Of a stretch of 32,225 nucleotides of DNA, positions 22,955-30,211 are shown piece after piece. The stretch comes from Candidatus Rokuibacteriota bacterium (lineage in GTDB: Bacteria > Methylomirabilota > Methylomirabilia > Rokubacteriales > CSP1-6). The notes beneath the pieces are model-generated. The model ran no database searches and was not told where the DNA came from. It saw only the letters and a program-made list of their open reading frames with translations. The stretch is taken from positions 1 through 32,225 of the forward strand of contig QHSP01000109.1 in NCBI GenBank assembly GCA_003220495.1. The letters run 5' to 3'. Within the stretch, counting starts at the first letter, position 1, and each line of letters opens with the position of its first letter. Position numbers and translations under genes: made by a program.

Positions 22955-24205
22955 ATGAAGACCCTCGTGCTCGGCGGCGGCGTGGTGGGCGTGACGACGG
23001 CCTACTTCCTGGCCACGGCCGGACACGAGGTCACGATCGTCGAAGAGAAGGACGCGGTCGGCCTCGAGGCGAGCGCCGGCAACGCCGGGATCATCGCGCC
23101 AGGTCACTCGTTCGCGTGGGCCTCGCCGCGCGCGCCGCGCATGCTGTGGGAGTCGCTGCGCGGCAGCGAGACGGCGATCCGGCTGCGGCTGACCCCGGAC
23201 GTGCGCCTGTACACGTGGGGGCTGCGCTTCCTGCGCGAGTGCACGGCGGCCCGGGCGCGGCGGAACACGCTGATCAAGCTGCGGCTCTGCCAGTACAGTC
23301 AGTCGGTGATGAACGACCTGGTGCGGGCCGAGCAGATCGAGTACCACGCGATCGCGAAGGGCGCCCTCTACCTCTATCGGGACGGGGCCGAGCTCGAGGC
23401 CGGCGTGAAGAAGATGGCGCTCCTCGCGGAGCACGGGCAGAAGCAGGAGATCCTCGACGCCCGCGGCGTCGCCCAGCTCGATCCGGTCTTCGAGCCGGTC
23501 CAGGGAAAGATCGCCGGCGCGATCCGCGACGTCGGCGACTCGAGCGGCGACTCGCGCCTGTTCGTCGAGAACCTCGCGCGAGTGTGCCGCGAGAAGCTCG
23601 GCGTCGTGGTGAAGCTCGGCACGCGCGTGTCAGCACTCCGGGCCGACGCGGATCGGATCGACGCGGCCCTCACGAGCGCCGGCGAGCTGAAGGCGGACAC
23701 CTATGTCCTCGCGCTCGGGGTCGGCGCGCCGATCGTCGCGCGCACCGTCGGCGTCGGCCTGCCCGTCTATCCGGCGAAGGGCTACTCGTCGACGTTTCCG
23801 CTCAAGGCCGGCGGCCGGGCGCCGACGGTGCCCGGCGTCGACGAGAAGTGGCTGGTCGGCTGGTCGCGGCTCGGCGATCGGCTGCGCCTCACCTCGACGG
23901 CGGAGTTCGCCGGCTACGACTGGGGCTGGACGCCGCGCGATTTCAACAACATCCTCCGTCTCGCCCGCGATCTTTTCCCCGACGCCGCCGACTACGACCG
24001 TGGCGAGTACCGCGCGTGCCTGCGCCCGATGACGCCCGACGGGCCGCCGATCCTCGGGCTCGGTCGCCACCGGAACCTCTTCTTCAACAGCGGGCACGGC
24101 CACATGGGGTGGACGATGGCGTGCGGCACCGCGCGGATCGTCGCCGACCTGATGACTGGACGCATGCCGGCCCTCGATCTCGAGGGTCTGACGCCCCGAC
24201 GCTGA
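22955..24205 (+). CDS. D-amino-acid dehydrogenase-like FAD oxidoreductase (DadA family)
   Basis: 416 residues. The FAD-binding motif is at the very start, MKTLVLGGGVVGVTTAYFLA, then EASAGNAGIIAPGHSFAWAS, which is diagnostic of DadA/D-hydroxyproline dehydrogenase proteins. YPAKGYSSTFPL and CLRPMTPDGPPILG with HGHMGWTMACGTARIVADLM complete the family pattern. It oxidises a D-amino or imino acid, passing electrons to the respiratory chain, and is probably membrane-associated on the cytoplasmic side. It follows the racemase-like gene by 4 nt, so the pair likely epimerises an L-imino acid and oxidises the D-product. The later hydroxyproline-pathway enzymes (deaminase, semialdehyde dehydrogenase) are not in this window. 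Confidence 0.9.
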   Translation: MKTLVLGGGVVGVTTAYFLATAGHEVTIVEEKDAVGLEASAGNAGIIAPGHSFAWASPRAPRMLWESLRGSETAIRLRLTPDVRLYTWGLRFLRECTAARARRNTLIKLRLCQYSQSVMNDLVRAEQIEYHAIAKGALYLYRDGAELEAGVKKMALLAEHGQKQEILDARGVAQLDPVFEPVQGKIAGAIRDVGDSSGDSRLFVENLARVCREKLGVVVKLGTRVSALRADADRIDAALTSAGELKADTYVLALGVGAPIVARTVGVGLPVYPAKGYSSTFPLKAGGRAPTVPGVDEKWLVGWSRLGDRLRLTSTAEFAGYDWGWTPRDFNNILRLARDLFPDAADYDRGEYRACLRPMTPDGPPILGLGRHRNLFFNSGHGHMGWTMACGTARIVADLMTGRMPALDLEGLTPRR

Positions 24206-24216
24206 CGTCGTCCGCG

Positions 24217-24948
24217 ATGATTTTCCAAAGGGTTGGCCCGGCGCTGGCCATCCTTCTCGTCGCTTCGCCCGTCTTCGCCGGGCACGGAGCGACTGATCTC
24301 AACTCGCACCGAGCGACTCCGGGGATCAAGATCGAGCTGATCGAGCTGCCGCCAGGCCAGGGTGGAGGGACGGTCCAGTACCGGTTGCGCTCGACCGGAG
24401 TGCCGCGCGACGTCACGTTCGACGTCTGGGCCAAGGACTTCCGTCAACCGTTCCGCGAGATCGCGTCCGGATTTCGGATCGATGCGGCCGGCGCCCTGGT
24501 GTCGATCGATCTCAACGGCGGCCGACCGCAGCGGTTGGACGCAATGGCGCTCAGCCCCGGCCCGTATCCGCGCGGCGCGGCCTGGGAAGTGGCGCTCGTC
24601 TCGATCGACCGGGCCATCACCGCGTTCGCGAGGGTCATCCCCCATCCGATCGTTGCCCGCGATGGGCCGTGCACCGTCTACCTGGAGCTTGCCTCCGCGC
24701 GCGGCGAGCGATTCGTGGCCTCCGGGACCGGCTTCGTTCCCGGCGATGACGTCGTCGTCGAGTCGCAGTTCTCCGGTCAGGTGAATCGAAGACCGCTCCG
24801 AGTCACTGCAGAGGGAATGCTGCCGCCGGACGACATCTCACACGCGCCGATCGGCCCCGACCGCAGCGCTCGTTACGCGGTGAAAGGCCGGGCCTGCGAA
24901 GTGACGCTCGAGTACCGGTGGGGCGCCCCGGCGCTGCAACGGCGTTGA
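24217..24948 (+). CDS. Secreted protein of unknown function
   Basis: 243 residues. The first ~22 form a signal peptide (MIFQRVGPALAILLVASPVF, cleavage near VFA-GHG), so the protein is exported. The mature part is beta-rich by appearance (VQYRLRSTGVPRDVTFDVWA, AVKGRACEVTLEYRWG) and contains two well-separated Cys, one in DGPCTVYLELASARG and one in GRACEVTLEY, which could form a disulfide. I recognise no domain. It starts 11 nt after the DadA-like stop with no clear Shine-Dalgarno, so it may be expressed by read-through. It is convergent with livF, 30 bp between stops. Confidence 0.7.
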   Translation: MIFQRVGPALAILLVASPVFAGHGATDLNSHRATPGIKIELIELPPGQGGGTVQYRLRSTGVPRDVTFDVWAKDFRQPFREIASGFRIDAAGALVSIDLNGGRPQRLDAMALSPGPYPRGAAWEVALVSIDRAITAFARVIPHPIVARDGPCTVYLELASARGERFVASGTGFVPGDDVVVESQFSGQVNRRPLRVTAEGMLPPDDISHAPIGPDRSARYAVKGRACEVTLEYRWGAPALQRR

Positions 24949-24978
24949 GCGTCGTCGCCGAGACGAAAGACCGCCCGG

Positions 24979-25686
24979 CTACTTCTCGCCCAGATACGTC
25001 TTGCGCACCAGGTCCGACCGCAAGAGCTCCGCGGCCGCAGCCTGCAGCACGATGCGTCCGGTCTGCATGACGTAGCCCCGGTGCGCCACGCCGAGCGCCA
25101 TTCGCGCGTTCTGCTCGACCAATAAGATCGTCGTGCCCTGGCGGTTGATGTCCTGGATGATGCGGAAGATCGTCTCGACCAGGATCGGCGCGAGGCCCAT
25201 CGACGGCTCGTCGAGCAGGAGCAAGGTGGGCCGCGCCATGAGCGCGCGGCCGATCGCCAACATTTGCTGCTCGCCGCCCGAGAGCGTCCCACCCTGTTGC
25301 GTGGAGCGCTGGGCCAGGCGCGGGAAGAGCGCGAACACGCGCTCGAGATCGGACCCGATGGCCGCGCGGTCTTTGCGCGCGAAGGCCCCGAGCTCGAGAT
25401 TCTCCAGCACGGTCATCCGCGCGAAGATCCGGCGTCCCTCCGGCGACTGGGCGATGCCCAGACGCACGATGCGATCGGTGGCGAGCGTGTCCAGGCGCTG
25501 GCCGCTGAAGGTGACCGTGCCGCGGCGCGGCCGCGTCGTGCCGAGAATCGTCTTCAACGTGGTCGTCTTGCCGGCGCCGTTGCTCCCGATCAAGGTGACG
25601 ATCTCACCCTGCGCGACCGTCAGCGACACGCCGCGGAGCGCCCGGATGTTGCCGTAGTAGGTGTGGACGTCCGCCAGCTCAAGCAT
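24979..25686 (-). CDS. livF: Branched-chain amino-acid-type ABC transporter ATPase LivF
   Basis: 235 residues, standard LivF length. Walker A is GSNGAGKTTT, the signature is LSGGEQQMLAIGRALM, Walker B is LLLLDEPSMGLAP, and the H-loop region is ILLVEQNARMAL. The opening LELADVHTYYGNIRALRGVS is typical of LivF. It energises import through the LivH and LivM permease parts. The ATG overlaps the end of the livM-livG fusion by 8 nt, so it is last in the liv operon. The substrate is set by LivK and may be an amide or urea-like compound rather than leucine, given the DUF1989 genes next door. Confidence 0.93.
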   Translation of the reverse strand: MLELADVHTYYGNIRALRGVSLTVAQGEIVTLIGSNGAGKTTTLKTILGTTRPRRGTVTFSGQRLDTLATDRIVRLGIAQSPEGRRIFARMTVLENLELGAFARKDRAAIGSDLERVFALFPRLAQRSTQQGGTLSGGEQQMLAIGRALMARPTLLLLDEPSMGLAPILVETIFRIIQDINRQGTTILLVEQNARMALGVAHRGYVMQTGRIVLQAAAAELLRSDLVRKTYLGEK

Positions 25687-27628
25687 GCGGCTCGCGCTCG
25701 TAGCCGGTGCCGAGGTAGGCCTCGATCACCTTCGAATGGCGCTGGATCTCGGCCGGCGTCCCCTCCGCGATGCGCACGCCGTAGTCGAGCACAGTGATGC
25801 GGTCGGAGATGCCCATCACGACTTCCATGTCGTGCTCGATCAGGAGGATCGCCAGCTCGAGCTCCCGCCGCAGCGATCCGATCAAGGTGGTGAGGTTCTC
25901 GGTCTCGCGCGGGTTCATGCCCGCCGTCGGCTCGTCGAGCAGCAGGAGCCGCGGCTCGCTCGCGAGCGCCCTGGCGATCTCCAGACGGCGCTGGTCTCCG
26001 TACGGCAGATTGCGCGCCAGGTCCTGCGCCTTGCCGTCGAGGCCGATGAACGCGAGCAGCTCGCGCGCCCGCTCCCGAGCGCGGGCCTCCTCGGCCACGA
26101 CCGATGCCGGCCGCAGCACGGCCCCGGGGACGCTTGCGCGGAGGCGGCAGTGCTCGCCGACGAGCACGTTCTCGAGCACGGTCATCTGGGGGAACAGGCG
26201 GATCGACTGGAAGGTGCGCGCGATCCCGCGCGCGACGATCGCGTTCGGCCGGAGGCCGACGATGCTGGCGCCCGCGAACGCGATGCGGCCCTCGTCCGGG
26301 GGGATGAGACCGGTCACGACGTTGAAGAACGTGGTCTTGCCGGCGCCGTTCGGACCGATCAAGCCGATGACAGCGCCGCGCGGGACCACCAGGTCGACGT
26401 CGGCCAGCGCGACGACGCCACCGAAGCGCCTGGCCAGCCCGCGCACCTCGAGAATCGGATCGGGCGCGGCGCCGCGCCGGGCTTGGTCGAGGAGCCAGGC
26501 CGGGAGCGCCGCCGCCCGCCGCGGCGCCTCCTCGATGCGTGGGGAGTCGAGATCGTCGTCGGCCGGCGCGATCGGGCGGACCCGGCGGCCCGCCAGGCCC
26601 TCGGGCTTGAGCAGCATCACGAGGACGAGCCCGAGGCCGAAGAAGAACCAGCGCCACAAGGTGACGTCGGCAGCCGCGAGCGCCTGCACGCCGGTGGCGC
26701 GCCCCACCCAGCGCACGAAGAACGTCATCTGCGCGAGCGCGACGCGGTCGAAGATCGTGATGAGCATCCCGCCGAGGATGACGCCCTTGATGCTGCCGGC
26801 GCCGCCGAGCACGACCATGCACAGGAGCATGATCGACACCTGGAACTCGAACGCGCCCGGCGTGATGGCCTGGAGCTTCGCGGCGTACACGGAGCCCGCG
26901 AACCCGGAGAACGAGGCGCCGAGCGCGAACGCCAGGAGCTTCGTCGAGATCGGGTTCACCCCGGTGCAATCGGCGGCGGTCTCGTCCTCGCGGATCGCCA
27001 TCCACGCGCGGCCCAGGCGCGAGTCGTGGAGCCGGGTCATCGCCCAGATCGACAGGGCGCCGATGACGAGGATCAGGAAGTACCAGGGTACCGGATCGGT
27101 CTCGAATGGCACGCCGGGCAAGTGCGGGCGGCCGATCGGATTGACCCCGTTCTCGCCGCCGGTCAGGTTGAGCCGCTCGATCGGCCGCCAGCCACCGATG
27201 TCGAGCGTGATGTCGCCGAGATTGCGGATCGCGACCGGGATGATCTCGCCGAACCCCAGCGTGATGATCGCCAGATAGTCGCCCCGTACCCGCAACGTCG
27301 GCGCGCCGATCGCGGTGCCGAGGAGCGCTGACACCGCGGCCGCGATCCAGATGCAGACCCAGAAGCTCCAGGGGTAGCCATAGAGCGGCGAGCCGAGGAC
27401 CGGAGAGTTCAGGAGCCCCATCGCGTAGGCGCCGATCGCGAAGAACGCGGCGTAGCCGAGGTCGAGCAGGCCCGCGTAGCCGACCACGATGTTGAGCCCG
27501 AGGGCCAGGAGCACGTAGATCATCCCGTCGGAGACCGCGTGGACCGTCTGCAGGCCGAGCGCTCGGTCGACGAATGGGTAGGCGAGCAGCGCGGCGACCA
27601 GCGCCGCCCATCGGAGCGCTGGCGTCAT
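25679..27628 (-). CDS. LivM-LivG fusion: ABC permease plus ATPase in one chain
   Basis: 649 residues in one uninterrupted frame. Residues ~1-345 are the LivM permease with many hydrophobic segments (LALGLNIVVGYAGLLDLGYA, FWVCIWIAAAVSALLGTAIG, VSIMLLCMVVLGGAGSIKGV). A polar linker (~350-388) rich in Asp, Arg and Ala joins it to a complete LivG ATPase: Walker A GPNGAGKTT (425-433), signature LPYGDQRRLEIARAL (Tyr-Gly-Asp in place of the usual SYGQQ), Walker B LLLLDEPTAGMNP. The ATG overlaps the livH stop (ATGA) and the 3' end overlaps livF. Joint permease/ATPase chains of this kind are known in the Liv family, so this is probably genuine rather than an assembly error. Residues 1-27 form the first membrane anchor. 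Confidence 0.9.
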   Translation of the reverse strand: MTPALRWAALVAALLAYPFVDRALGLQTVHAVSDGMIYVLLALGLNIVVGYAGLLDLGYAAFFAIGAYAMGLLNSPVLGSPLYGYPWSFWVCIWIAAAVSALLGTAIGAPTLRVRGDYLAIITLGFGEIIPVAIRNLGDITLDIGGWRPIERLNLTGGENGVNPIGRPHLPGVPFETDPVPWYFLILVIGALSIWAMTRLHDSRLGRAWMAIREDETAADCTGVNPISTKLLAFALGASFSGFAGSVYAAKLQAITPGAFEFQVSIMLLCMVVLGGAGSIKGVILGGMLITIFDRVALAQMTFFVRWVGRATGVQALAAADVTLWRWFFFGLGLVLVMLLKPEGLAGRRVRPIAPADDDLDSPRIEEAPRRAAALPAWLLDQARRGAAPDPILEVRGLARRFGGVVALADVDLVVPRGAVIGLIGPNGAGKTTFFNVVTGLIPPDEGRIAFAGASIVGLRPNAIVARGIARTFQSIRLFPQMTVLENVLVGEHCRLRASVPGAVLRPASVVAEEARARERARELLAFIGLDGKAQDLARNLPYGDQRRLEIARALASEPRLLLLDEPTAGMNPRETENLTTLIGSLRRELELAILLIEHDMEVVMGISDRITVLDYGVRIAEGTPAEIQRHSKVIEAYLGTGYEREPHA

Positions 27629-28563
27629 ACCTTGTCGGCCGACCGCGCGCCCAGCAGGCCCTGGGGACGGAAGACAAGGACGAGAATGAGGATCGAGAAG
27701 ACGATCGCGTTGGTCCAGCGCGCGGAGATGTACTGGTCGCTCCACGCCGACAGGAATCCGATGAAGAGCCCGCCGAGCGCGGCGCCGGGCATGTTGCCGA
27801 TGCCGCCGAGCACGGCCGCGGTGAAGGCCCGCAGGCCCGCCTGGTAGCCCATCCACCACATGCCGATGTTGTAGTAGATGCCCTGGATCAGTCCGGCCGC
27901 GCCCGCGAGCGCCCCGCCCACGAAGAACGTCAGCAAGATCGTCCGCTCGACGTTGATCCCCATCGCCTGCGCCGTCTCGCGGTCCTGCGCCGTCGCCCGC
28001 ATCGCCTTGCCCCACCGGGTGCGGGTCACGAAGTAGTTGAGCGCGATCATCAGCGGGATCGTCGCGCCCACGACGAGCACGTCCTTCGTCGTGACGAAGA
28101 TCGCCGAATCGACCCCGAACCACTCGCGCAGGATGTCGACCGACGGGAACACGTCGGGATAGGCGATCGGCGCCGGGCCCTTCCAGAGCAGCGCCAGGTT
28201 CTCCAGCATGAACGACACGCCGATCGCGGTGATCAGCGGCGCCAGGCGCGTCGAGCGCCGGAGCGGCCGGTAGGCGACGCGGTCGATCGCGACGTTGAGC
28301 GCCGCGGTGGTGAGCATCGTCAGGATGAAGACGAGCGGCAGAATCGTCAGGAGCTGCCAGCCCGTCAGCGTCTTCGTCACGCCGAGGAGCGTGAACCACG
28401 AGAGCGAGATGAACAGGCCCAGCATGAAGACGTCGCCGTGCGCGAAGTTGATGAGCTCGATGATGCCGTAGACCATCGTGTAGCCGAGCGCGATCAGCGC
28501 GAAGACGGCCCCACGGGTGAGCCCGTTGATCGTTTGCTGGACGAGGACCTCCCATGCGTTCAT
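27625..28563 (-). CDS. livH: Branched-chain amino-acid-type ABC transporter permease LivH
   Basis: 312 residues with about eight hydrophobic segments. Family landmarks are the N-terminal QQTINGLTRGAVFALIALGY with YGIIELINFAHGD, AVLGGIGNMPGAALGG, and the C-terminal ILVLVFRPQGLLG. It forms the translocation pore with the LivM part encoded next. The start ATG at 28563 has only a GGAG 11 nt upstream, and that GGAG is the 3' arm of a 10-bp hairpin (28575-28608), so translation may be limited by RNA structure. It overlaps the next gene by ATGA. Confidence 0.93.
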   Translation of the reverse strand: MNAWEVLVQQTINGLTRGAVFALIALGYTMVYGIIELINFAHGDVFMLGLFISLSWFTLLGVTKTLTGWQLLTILPLVFILTMLTTAALNVAIDRVAYRPLRRSTRLAPLITAIGVSFMLENLALLWKGPAPIAYPDVFPSVDILREWFGVDSAIFVTTKDVLVVGATIPLMIALNYFVTRTRWGKAMRATAQDRETAQAMGINVERTILLTFFVGGALAGAAGLIQGIYYNIGMWWMGYQAGLRAFTAAVLGGIGNMPGAALGGLFIGFLSAWSDQYISARWTNAIVFSILILVLVFRPQGLLGARSADKV

Positions 28564-28582
28564 TTAGATGGCGGCTCCGAGC

Positions 28583-28674
28583 GCCCCCCAAGCCCCCCGC
28601 GCTCGGAGACGCCCCGGCGTAGCCGGGGCGCCCCTCGGGATCGCGAGGCGGTCATGGGGGGCCCCGAAATGGCC
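28583..28674 (-). repeat. G-run intergenic repeat (copy B, rearranged)
   Basis: Minus-strand CCGAGCG-n2-GGGGGCTTGGGGG (28583-28606) and GGCCATTTCGGGGCCCCCC (with ATG, 28653-28674) match the two halves of the plus-strand element at 9205-9244 with small differences. Here the halves are about 46 bp apart and in opposite order. Confidence 0.55.
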
Positions 28675-28700
28675 GCTGCCACTTCCTGGGGAGGTACGTC

Positions 28701-28723
28701 GCGCCCCGGCCGAGCCGGGGCGC
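28701..28723 (-). terminator. Terminator/attenuator-like hairpin after livK
   Basis: A perfect 9-bp stem GCGCCCCGG (28701-28709)/CCGGGGCGC (28715-28723) with a 5-nt loop lies 29 nt beyond the livK stop. It lacks a T-tract. A near copy at 28610-28630 follows in the direction of transcription. Confidence 0.5.
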
Positions 28724-28752
28724 TCTTCGGCGTTCTGCGGGCGCGGACGGGG

Positions 28753-30018
28753 CTACTCGAGGATGGTCTCGAACTGGAACTTGCAGCCGACCGGCCCGTC
28801 GGCCTTCACGATCTTGAAACCGGACATCGTGTCGTAATCGACGTCGCCGTTCTCGTCGAAGCTCCACTTGCCGTTGATGCCCTCGAAGTTCTTGGTGGAG
28901 GCGATCGCCTTGCGCACGGCCTCGCGCTTCTCGGTGACGTCCTTCGCCTTCTCGATCTGCGGCGCGGCCCGACGGATCGCGTCGACGATGACCCGACCGC
29001 CCTCGGCCGCGTAGAGCGCGTACGAGGTCGGCTCCTTGCCGTACTTCGTCTTGTAGGTCTCGTAGGTCTTGGCGCCGACGCCGCGCATCTTCTCGAAGGG
29101 TAGCCCGGCGAACGTGATCCGCATCTCGGTCCCGAGGGCCGCGTCGCACGTGGCGCCCTTGAGGAGCTCTTCCTCGAGGAGCCCGTCCGGCCCCATGAAG
29201 CGCGTCCGCGGCGCGACGAGCCCGACTTCTTTCATCTGCCGGATGATCACCTGCGCGCCGGTCTCGATGACGCCGCCCATGTAGACAAGGTCCGCGCCGG
29301 AGGCCCGGACCTTGGTCAGGACCGGCTTCTGGTCGGGCTGCTTCCAGTCGATGCCTTCGTTGGCGACGACGGGCAGCCCGATCTTCTTCGCGGTGGCCTC
29401 GAAGACGTCGGCGATGCCCTTGCCGTAGAGCTCCTGGTCGTTGAGGACGAAGACCTTCTTGACGCCGAGGTGCTTGGCCCACTTCGCGGCGACGGCGCCC
29501 TGGATGTCGTCGGCCGGGATCGGCCGGAAGTAGTTCACGAACCCGCCCGGCCGGTAGATCTCCGGCTCACCCGGCGCGGCGCCGCGCTTCTTCGTCAGCC
29601 CGGGATACGTGTTGGCCGGCGTGACCTGGGCCATGTGCGCGCGGTTGGTGATCGGGATCGACACCTTGGCGGCGCCGGAGTTGTAGGTCCCGATGTAGAC
29701 GATCGCGAGCGGATCGCCGACCGCCTTGTTCGCGTTCTCGGCCTCGACCGCGCCGTCCCACTTGCCGGTCTGGGGTGAGGCGTCGTCGAGGCTCACGATC
29801 TCGAGGCAGAAGCCCGCGACCACGCCGTTGACCTCTGACACCGCGAGGTCGACCCCGTTCTTCATGCCCGTGCCTTCCGGAAGCATCGCGCCCTGCATCG
29901 GCCACGACGTGTAGAGACGGAGCTTGCCCTTGGGGCACTGCTGGGCGTCGGCGACGGCGACGAGGCCGACGAGGCCGAGAAACAGTGCGACGGCCGTGGT
30001 CACGCGCAAGACTCTCAT
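28753..30018 (-). CDS. livK: Branched-chain amino-acid-type ABC transporter binding protein LivK
   Basis: 421 residues. The start at 30018 has GGGAGG (plus-strand 30026-30031) 7 nt upstream and opens directly on a signal peptide, RVLRVTTAVALFLGLVGLVA, cleaved near ADA-QQ. The mature protein is a type-I periplasmic binding protein (Peripla_BP_6): LRLYTSWPMQGAMLPEGTGM with GVDLAVSEVNG, AIVYIGTYNSGAAKVSIPIT, KKVFVLNDQELYGKGIADVF. Family members bind branched-chain amino acids, amides, urea or aromatic acids. It opens the minus-strand liv operon and faces the DUF1989 genes across a 193-bp shared promoter region, which suggests a nitrogenous ligand used by them. Confidence 0.92.
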   Translation of the reverse strand: MRVLRVTTAVALFLGLVGLVAVADAQQCPKGKLRLYTSWPMQGAMLPEGTGMKNGVDLAVSEVNGVVAGFCLEIVSLDDASPQTGKWDGAVEAENANKAVGDPLAIVYIGTYNSGAAKVSIPITNRAHMAQVTPANTYPGLTKKRGAAPGEPEIYRPGGFVNYFRPIPADDIQGAVAAKWAKHLGVKKVFVLNDQELYGKGIADVFEATAKKIGLPVVANEGIDWKQPDQKPVLTKVRASGADLVYMGGVIETGAQVIIRQMKEVGLVAPRTRFMGPDGLLEEELLKGATCDAALGTEMRITFAGLPFEKMRGVGAKTYETYKTKYGKEPTSYALYAAEGGRVIVDAIRRAAPQIEKAKDVTEKREAVRKAIASTKNFEGINGKWSFDENGDVDYDTMSGFKIVKADGPVGCKFQFETILE

Positions 30019-30029
30019 GGCTGGACCTC

Positions 30030-30038
30030 CCTGATCGG
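30030..30038 (-). promoter_or_regulatory. Possible accessory operator half-site
   Basis: CCTGATCGG here, touching the livK Shine-Dalgarno, is identical to the left half of the palindrome at 30085-30093, about 55 bp away. It could be a second binding site for the same regulator. Confidence 0.3.
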
Positions 30039-30054
30039 CGCTATCATGCGGCAT

Positions 30055-30097
30055 TCTGATCCGGCTGGCCGGTATCAGACTATGCCTGATCGGGCAT
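30055..30097. promoter_or_regulatory. Two adjacent inverted repeats in the livK/DUF1989 promoter region
   Basis: The first inverted repeat (30055-30079) has outer arms TCTGAT/ATCAGA and inner CCGGC/GCCGG, broken by one extra base. The second (30082-30097), ATGCCTGATCGGGCAT, matches its own complement at 14 of 16 positions. They cover the -10 box and the spacer of the livK promoter, the classical position for a repressor. Confidence 0.55.
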
Positions 30098-30103
30098 TGT
30101 CAA
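30074..30103 (-). promoter_or_regulatory. livK promoter (sigma-70 type)
   Basis: On the minus strand a perfect TTGACA -35 (plus 30098-30103) is separated by 18 bp from TCTGAT (plus 30074-30079), which matches TATAAT at four positions. Transcription would start near 30067, giving a ~50-nt leader before the livK ATG. Confidence 0.6.
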
Positions 30104-30211
30104 CGTTGGCGCGCGCCTGCTCACACGAAGTGCAACCGTGGACCGCGGCGCCGCGTTGGAACAGCGAACGGAACGCGGACCGTTTCGAGCCGGCGGAGGC
30201 TCTACCGACAC

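Larger units (their letters stand above)
28564..28752. other. livK-livH spacer with three stable hairpins
   Basis: No gene is seen here. The spacer contains a 10-bp stem CTCCGAGCGC (28575-28584)/GCGCTCGGAG (28599-28608), and two nearly identical hairpins CGCCCCGG-n5-CCGGGGCG at 28610-28630 and 28702-28722. Pieces of the G-run repeat seen at 9205-9244 lie at 28583-28606 and 28653-28674. The hairpins probably stabilise or partly terminate the livK transcript. Confidence 0.65.

Noticed and set aside
30019-30211. A guanidine riboswitch before the DUF1989/liv genes
   Set aside because: I found neither the conserved class I blocks nor paired ACGR-loop hairpins of class II; the structured part looks like DNA operators instead.
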